A stretch of DNA of 64,000 nucleotides, taken from Archegozetes longisetosus. Taxonomy: Eukaryota > Arthropoda > Arachnida > Sarcoptiformes > Trhypochthoniidae. Below, one piece after another: positions 58,195 to 64,000 of the stretch (position 1 is its first letter; each line of letters starts with the position of its first letter). The notes under the pieces are model-generated. The model was not told the origin of the DNA. It made no database searches and saw nothing but the letters and a program-made list of their open reading frames with translations. A program made the translations under genes and the position numbers. The DNA is taken from contig JAEMBT020000007.1 in assembly GCA_018873245.2 (NCBI GenBank), positions 2,686,001 through 2,750,000 of the forward strand, in the 5' to 3' direction.

Positions 58195-58595
58195 TTGTGA
58201 AATAACAAGATAAAATTTTAAAACACTGATTTAATTCAAAAAAATTGTTTGATTTTCATGACTACATTTTCTTGATTAAAACCCATCACAATGAATAAAA
58301 ATCTGAAAGCGGATTTCAAATATCTCTTCTAACAAAAAAGTTATGAAAACTTTAATTTTGAATAAACAAAATGATTTAGTTACATTTCCTTAAATTCTAT
58401 AAACAAAATTTTTGTATGAGTATGTTTTGTTTTTATTGCTGAATCATCATATAAAATATCAACAAGATCAAAAGTAAAAAATTCAAGTACCGCCAACCTC
58501 TTTACATTTTTAATTTTCTGCATAAAATGAAAAGTACAAAAGATATTTTAATAAAATTTTTTATAAAGTATAAACATATTTTGAAGTAAATTTTT

Positions 58596-58938
58596 TTATA
58601 ATTTGTATGGCTCTAACACCCCTCTTTGACCCACAGCTTTCAATTTAGTCTTAAGACCGCGCATTAAGTTTTTACCACTTCTTTCGGCAATTGTTTTAGA
58701 GATGTTTTTCCAGATTCGTTTAAAACCAGTCAAAGATTTAGGTTTTTTGTCGACTTTTGTAAATTTTCTTACATTCTGCCCAAAATCTCTCGATCGGTCG
58801 GGCTTGCGGGCAGTTCGGAGCATTATCACTTGCAAAATGAGAAACTCTTTTAGCAAGAGCTTCGTTCTCTTGTCTTGCCATTAAAGTAATATAAGACAAT
58901 TCAACATAATGACAGAAGCAAATCGAACACTGACACAT
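58596..58938 (-). pseudogene. C-terminal fragment of a Tc3-like transposase
   Basis: NCPQARPIERFWAECKKIYK carries the last acidic residue of the DDE triad. A frameshift follows, then LTGFKRIWKNISKTIAERSG and NLMRGLKTKLKAVGQRG up to the stop. The N-terminal two thirds are absent. Confidence 0.82.
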
Positions 58939-59365
58939 AGACTTATTGCTGTCAAAGTTTCAACAATATAGATGAAATAGAACGCTAGCGCGAGCGCTTT
59001 GAAAAATGTAAATTTACTTATTGCACAAGCCTTATTAGTCAGTTACGAATTACGAGATCCCTGTCGATCAAGCTGCTTATCTTCAATACAAGAATTCGAA
59101 AAATTTGACACGAGGTGTACTCAAACTGAAGTCATCAAAAGTCGATGAATCGAAAGTGGAGTCCCAATCGAAGAATAATTACCAGATCTCAGTTTGCCTA
59201 AGTTTGACAATTCAAATTATTCGATTCTGTTCAAAAATGATTGATTTGATTTTGCAACAGTAATTCATCTGACGTTACAATAACGATTGATCTGATCTTG
59301 CAAACAATAATTTTCAGTTGTGAATAATTGTTTTCCTAAACAAACTGTCAAAAATATTGGAAATA

Positions 59366-60338
59366 AAATAGGTCAATGAAGAGAAGACAGAAATCAAACT
59401 AGGCTGTAGTTATAGTTAACTAATAGATTATTCGCAGTAAAAAGTGTAGAAATGACAGAAGAAATAGTAGAACTCAATCCAAAGACTGAAGTCGTCTTCA
59501 AATAGAAAGGCCAAAAACTCCAAAAGAAGTCAAGTTGGGAAACGTTCGGACAGATTTACAAAGTAGTTAACGCAAACACTAAACACTTATGTGCCGTCAA
59601 AGTCATGGACTTGGATAAAGTCGGACAGAAATTCAAACAAAAGTTTCTTCCAGAAGGATTAACAGCTCCAATAGGAGTCAAACGTGAGACTTCATTTTCA
59701 TCCACGACATCTTTAGAGCCAATCACAAAATCTATGTGTTTATGGAATTTGCACCAAACGGTGATATTGTGGCATATCTGAAAAAACGGAGCCTTAAAAG
59801 AGTCGGTCTTGTTCTAAAATATATACACGAACAGTTGTATATCTTCCACAGAGATATATAAACCCATATCATCCTATGACATGGATGACAACATTGTTTT
59901 GCATGCTTTATGACAAATTCTCCTTTCATTTCAGAGATTCAAAACAAATGTTTAAAGAACAGAATGACGTCAATTTCATACAAACTCGTTGTGTAAAACA
60001 ACATTCAAAACATATTTTAGATCTTCAGCAAAGAGTATTCGATCCAAAAGAAAATTCAAGAATCACTTTGGATGAAGTGTTGAATCACCAGTGGGTTAGG
60101 CGCAGAGGAAAGTAACGAAAATATTTCAAATAACAGTTTAGTCAATTTCGTTTTATTCATCACAATGTTTAATATCTGATCAATAAATGCTTTGTTTGAA
60201 AAGTCAAAATATGAATTCAATTCATTCAAAGCCAATTGAATTGCATTTTCTTTTACTTATATTGATTTTGAATTCCTAATCAAAAATGATTTCATGTCAT
60301 TAGTAATAAATAAAAAGTATTTCAACAGTTAAGTGACC
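59366..60338 (+). repeat. Left arm of a large inverted duplication (partner 62152-63488)
   Basis: From AGGTCAATGAAGAGAAGAC to ACAGTTAAGTGACC this segment is the near-identical complement of 62152-63488. The right arm additionally contains a 410-base MITE at 63044-63453. The arms surround a unique 1.8-kb centre. Both contain the same dead kinase gene. Confidence 0.92.
59452..60115 (+). pseudogene. TSSK-like Ser/Thr kinase pseudogene, left copy
   Basis: An intronless relic of a protein kinase. The ATP-binding lobe is visible (SWETFGQIYKVVNANTKHLC, then AVKVMDLDKV, with the ATP lysine in AVK). After frame breaks come the catalytic loop HRDI, immediately followed by a stop where Lys is expected, and the C-lobe end TLFCMLYDKFSFHFRDSKQM and RITLDEVLNHQWV. 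The DFG and APE regions are deleted. The C-lobe spacing and the VLNHQW end resemble testis-specific TSSK kinases. Relative to the right copy it lacks about 29 bases between two GAGTCG repeats. Confidence 0.8.
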
Positions 60339-60977
60339 GTTAATTTTATTTCAAACAGCAAATTTTAGACACTGAATCTCACGAACAAAGATTGTGACAG
60401 AAATCCATGAATCGACTGACTGAATTTGTTATCAATTGTTATAACAAAGTTTAAGATAAACAATATAGTATTTGGTTTTCGACCTATACTCTCAAATTTG
60501 ACTCTGAATTAACGGTTTTAACCTCTACTGATTAAAATTGGTTACCAAATCAACAATTGTTTAACTTTTTGTATGAACTTTTGATTTCTGTTTCGAATTT
60601 GGTTTTGGCTTAAGTTTAATCGGTTTTTGTTTATTTAAATTTGTGATTACTTTAGACATGTTATTTTACTCTAGATTACTCTAGATGTTATTTTAGTTTT
60701 CAGTTGTATTAAACTTTACTGTTTTCAGGCTTCAAATAAGTTGTCAAATATTTGTTCACTATATATAAGTTTGCTTTCCAAAGCTATTAACTAATAATTA
60801 AGAAGTTTATTAACGATGCACGTGCTTTACAGGCATTCGCAAAATTTGATTTTTCAAATCATTTATGATTCACTACCATATAAATAATTTAAAAAATTGA
60901 ATGACTTCTAAGTCAAACTAAAGAGTTATTTCATGGTTTTCAATTAGCTTTAATATGCTTAAAGCTTTGAGCAAAAG

Positions 60978-61487
60978 ATGAATCAAATAGCTTTTATCGC
61001 ATTCGTGTTAAGTTTGATGTGGCACTTAAATGCAAATAAACCATTAACGGAGCCTAAACTCAACTCATTAGCAGATCCATCAACAAATAAATGGCAGATG
61101 ATTGTTGATAAACATAAAGAAGATTTGTACTCAAGAAACACAAATATATCTGAGTTGCAATTGAAAAGTAATAGGCAAACCATGAAAGAGACTAGAATTG
61201 AATCGAATTTGACTTTGATTTCTACAAATTCAGTGCCGGGCTCCAAACCATCAGCTAATCGATTGAAACATGATTCCGAAGCGAGTGATCGAACACAAAC
61301 CTTTTCTCCATCACAAAGATCTGCGATCATATCGATAACGACAGTAAAGTCATTAAGAGGTGATTCTCATAAGAGTGGTGTCAGCCATTTGCTCGGTTTT
61401 ATTTTAATCTGTAGTGCTATTCTCTTCTGTCTCGTTGGTATTGATCCTCAACAAGATCTTCATTTAGAACAAATCCAATTCAATTGA
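60978..61487 (+). CDS. Small secreted/membrane protein of unknown family
   Basis: ATG at 60978 opens 169 residues. Residues 1-19 form a good signal peptide (MNQIAFIAFVLSLMWHLNA). The middle is polar and Ser/Thr/Asn-rich with possible N-glycosylation sites (NTNIS, SNLT). Near the C-terminus is one hydrophobic helix, HLLGFILICSAILFCLVGI, followed by a short acidic end. The topology suggests a type I membrane protein. It occupies the unique centre of the inverted kinase duplication. AATAAA-like signals follow at about 61558. No homologue recognised, and it may be lineage-specific. Confidence 0.55.
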   Translation: MNQIAFIAFVLSLMWHLNANKPLTEPKLNSLADPSTNKWQMIVDKHKEDLYSRNTNISELQLKSNRQTMKETRIESNLTLISTNSVPGSKPSANRLKHDSEASDRTQTFSPSQRSAIISITTVKSLRGDSHKSGVSHLLGFILICSAILFCLVGIDPQQDLHLEQIQFN

Positions 61488-62151
61488 ATAGTTTTGTATG
61501 GAATTAGAATTGAATTAAATAAGTTTTGTAAAGTTTATCAAAATGAATTTTTCATAAGAATAAAAAGCTTATTGAATAGAAATCAAGACTGTTTTAAATT
61601 TCATGTCTAAAAGTTGCTAAAATGACGGTATATTTTAATAATGTATATTTTTCGTTAATAGTTTTGTCTGAGTTGAAAAAAATTAAGAGGAGTTAGTGAA
61701 AGAACTTTAATTCTAGATTTGATTAAAAATTTGATGCAAATATGAAAATAGTAGATAATGGGTGTAACAATACAGATAATAATATTGATACTAGTATGCT
61801 CGAAGGAAAATTGTATACAAAATAAGAATACAATAAAGCACATGTAATACACATTTAGATCCTTTCCAAAATATCTGAGTAAATAAGTTAATCAGGTAGT
61901 TATCGTAATTTTTAGAATTGAATATAGTTTGCATAAATTAATATATTTAGTAAATGTACAAAACGTTAATTCAAAACTATAGTAGAATGTTGATTAACTA
62001 TATATTAAACTATAGCAAATTTCTACAAACAAAGTATAGATAAATGAAAACCAAATGCTGTCAAGTTTCTTTAAAGACAGAAAGTGAGTATAAAAGCTTT
62101 GTATAATATAATAAATGAAGTACAAAGTGAAAATAACTTTAAAGAAAAGCT
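61488..62151. other. Unique spacer in the inverted duplication
   Basis: AT-rich, no supported gene. The corresponding left spacer 60339-60977 is also empty apart from the presumed promoter of 60978-61487. Confidence 0.4.
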
Positions 62152-62374
62152 GGTCACTTAACTGTTGTAATACTTTTTATTTATTACTAATGACATGAAA
62201 TCATTTTTGATTAGGAATTCAAAATCAATATAAGTAAAAGAAAATGCAATTCAATTGGCTTTGAATGAATTGAATTCATATTTTGACTTTTCAAACAAAG
62301 CATTTATTGATCAGATATTAAACATTGTGATGAATAAAACGAAATTGACTAAACTGTTATTTGAAATATTTTCG

Positions 62375-62991
62375 TTACTTTCCTCTGCGCCTAACCCACT
62401 GGTGATTCAACACTTCATCCAAAGTGATTCTTGAATTTTCTTTTGGATCGAATACTCTTTGCTGAAGATCTAAAATATGTTTTGAATGTTGTTTTACACA
62501 ACGAGTTTGTATGAAATTGACGTCATTCTGTTCTTTAAACATTTGTTTTGAATCTCTGAAATGAAAGGAGAATTTGTCATAAAGCATGCAAAACAATGTT
62601 GTCATCCATGTCATAGGATGATATGGGTTTATATATCTCTGTGGAAGATATACAACTGTTCGTGTATATATTTTAGAACAAGACCGACTCGTGTAAACCA
62701 ATAACATGCCAACGACTCGTTTAAGGCTCCGGTTTTTCAGGTATGCTACAATATCACCGTTTGGTGCAAATTCCATAAACACATAGATTTTGTGATTGGC
62801 TCTAAAGATGTCGTGGATGAAAATGAAGTTTCGCGTTTGACTCCTATTGGAGCTGTTAATCCTCTTGGAAGAAACTTTTGTTTGAATTTCTGTCCGAACG
62901 TTTCCCAACTTGACTCCTTTTGGAGTTTTTAGCCTTTCTATTTGAAGACGACTTCAGTCTTGGGATTGAGTTCTACTATTTCTTTTGTCAT
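62375..62991 (-). pseudogene. TSSK-like Ser/Thr kinase pseudogene, right copy
   Basis: Inverted near-identical copy of 59452-60115. It shares the stop after HRDI and the missing DFG/APE part. It lacks exactly 75 bases that lie between two CGGACAG repeats in the left copy, so it has lost the AVK lysine. It keeps about 29 bases that the left copy lost (between GAGTCG repeats, encoding LACYWFT in the kinase frame). The 177-codon open frame here is a chance joining of two frames, not an intact kinase. Confidence 0.8.
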
Positions 62992-63043
62992 TTCTCAACT
63001 TTTTACTGTGAATAATCTATTAGTTAACTATAACTATAGCTTA

Positions 63044-63453
63044 CTAGGAACACTCACGAAGTGCCGGGTCGGTTTTGGGGAAATGTACATATTTTTGAAA
63101 AGTACTCATCGAGACAAGTTCAACGGTATATATCATTGCCGCCCGAGACGAGGTCAAAGGTCAAAAATCGGGGGCCCAACTTTGGGCAAAATTCAAAATT
63201 TGACTGTTTGTGCGCGGATAACTTGAGTTAAAGTCAAAACACTGATATATTTTAAATCTATTCATGTTGCTGAATCGAATGGTACCCAACATTACTAGGT
63301 TCAGATCATTCCCCAAAATTGGGCCCCCGGTGTTTTTTACCTTTGACCTCGTCTCGGGCGGCAATGATATATACCGTTGAACTTGTCTCGAAGAATACTT
63401 TTCAAAAATATGTACATTTCCCTAAAACCGACCCGGCACTTCGTGAGTCCTAG
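63044..63453. mobile_element. MITE with TTA target duplication (PIF/Harbinger-like)
   Basis: CTAGGAACACTCACGAAG at the left and the complement of CTAGGACTCACGAAG at the right, with about 150-base arms (GTGCCGGGTCGGTTTT then AAATGTACATATTTTTGAAA). TTA stands at 63041-63043 and 63454-63456. Removing the element and one TTA restores the match with the left kinase arm. Confidence 0.85.
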
Positions 63454-63489
63454 TTAGTTTGATTTGTCTTCTCTTCATTGACCCATTTA

Positions 63490-64000
63490 AGCCTTGGCTA
63501 GAGAAATCTGCACAAAAAAAATTTTTAATAATTATTAATCAAAATTTCACCGAAATTGGACAGAAATTTATTAAATGAAAATACATTATATGAAGTTTAA
63601 ATTGATATCAATTGATGGCAGATAGTACTCCTTTGTCCGCTGCTTTGCGGACCTTAGTCTTAACACCTCTCATAAGGTTTTGGCACAGATTTTCAGATCT
63701 TTTACGTATTATTGTTTTGATTCTTCGAATTAGTTTTGGGATTTACATCTGTTGTCCACCCATTTTCATAAATTTGTTTACCCAAATTCGCCCAAAATCT
63801 TTCAATTGGGTGGAATTGGGGGACATTTAGAGGACTGATCTCTTTTGGAACAACTTTGATTCCAACTCTTTGGTAAACTTCTTGAGTGGTTTTGGCGTAA
63901 TGAGAAGTAGCCAAATCGGCCAGAAAACATATTTATCGTCTGAATGGTACTTATCGATAAAATCTTTCAGAAGTGGTAAATATTCACGAATATAGACTTC
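63490..64000 (-). mobile_element. Tc3-like transposon running off the right edge
   Basis: The element end AGCCTTGGCTAGAGAAATCT follows a TA at 63488-63489. On the minus strand the transposase C-terminus shows KYHSDDKYVFWPDLATSHYA, HPIERFWANLGKQIYENGW and, after a frameshift near 63700, NLMRGVKTKVRKAADKG. The frame is open to the window edge. Confidence 0.85.

Larger units (their letters stand above)
57467..58502. mobile_element. TIR element nested in the Tc3-like element
   Basis: AAGAGGTTGGCGGAAC and the complement of AAGAGGTTGGCGGTAC bound 1036 bases, with TA on both sides, only 18 bases inside the end of the outer element. It carries the ORF 57729-58046 and a small palindrome at 58094-58194. 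Confidence 0.75.
57449..59032 (-). mobile_element. Tc3-like element, internally deleted, carrying a nested element
   Basis: TGGCTTGTGCAAGAAGTA at the left and the complement of AGGCTTGTGCAATAAGTA at the right are flanked by TA. The C-terminal part of a Tc transposase is at 58596-58938. A separate element occupies 57467-58502. Confidence 0.82.

Noticed and set aside
62375..62908. 177-residue open frame resembling an intact kinase
   Set aside because: Its first half reads the kinase DNA in a wrong frame. The proper frame has the HRDI stop and lacks the DFG/APE region.
1..64000. CRISPR array or bacterial-type operon
   Set aside because: No regularly spaced short direct repeats with unique spacers. 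Spliced genes and eukaryotic transposons show this is eukaryotic DNA.

Overview
The window is AT-rich eukaryotic DNA. Short spliced introns, animal housekeeping genes (IMP3, HEATR6), an invertebrate-type defensin and a wide range of animal transposons point to an arthropod. A chelicerate such as an acariform mite is my best guess, but the sequence alone does not prove it. Roughly half the window is transposon-derived.

Layout. 1-0.5 kb: dispersed repeat. 0.8-0.9 kb: first exon of a gene leaving the window on the left. 1.5-6.6 kb: convergent IMP3 (+, three exons) and HEATR6 (-). 7.8-17.2 kb: a decayed Polinton/Maverick (protein-primed DNA polymerase, packaging ATPase and small genes), itself hit by foldback elements and a non-LTR retrotransposon. 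17.4-24.1 kb: foldback, mariner, Tc1 and other TIR elements around a small two-exon defensin gene on the minus strand (18.7-18.9 kb). 25.1-30.9 kb: three minus-strand genes (six-finger C2H2 protein, a FLASH-like coiled-coil/RS protein, a Cys-Asp repeat protein) and a broken copy of the last IMP3 exon.

31.8-42.2 kb: a CGGBP1/BED-type hAT with its 8-bp target duplication, an (AG)n foldback, a hAT MITE, a P-element/THAP transposase relic and a second non-LTR fragment. 43.0-48.1 kb: a heat-shock-element cluster with a TATA box, then a four-exon secreted glycoside hydrolase (MGH1-like, plus F5/8C and CBM6/35-like domains) that resembles microbial enzymes and is a horizontal-transfer candidate. 49.4-55.7 kb: an IS630-type transposase split by an unfamiliar two-gene element on the opposite strand and by two nested TIR elements. 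56.0-56.6 kb: a complete small Helitron. 57.4-59.0 kb: nested Tc elements.

59.4-63.5 kb: a large inverted duplication of a dead TSSK-like kinase around a small secreted/membrane protein gene. A Tc3-like transposase runs off the right end. Genes judged functional are IMP3, HEATR6, the defensin, the zinc-finger gene, the FLASH-like gene, the Cys-Asp gene, the glycoside hydrolase and perhaps 60978-61487. No operon-type organisation is expected or seen.
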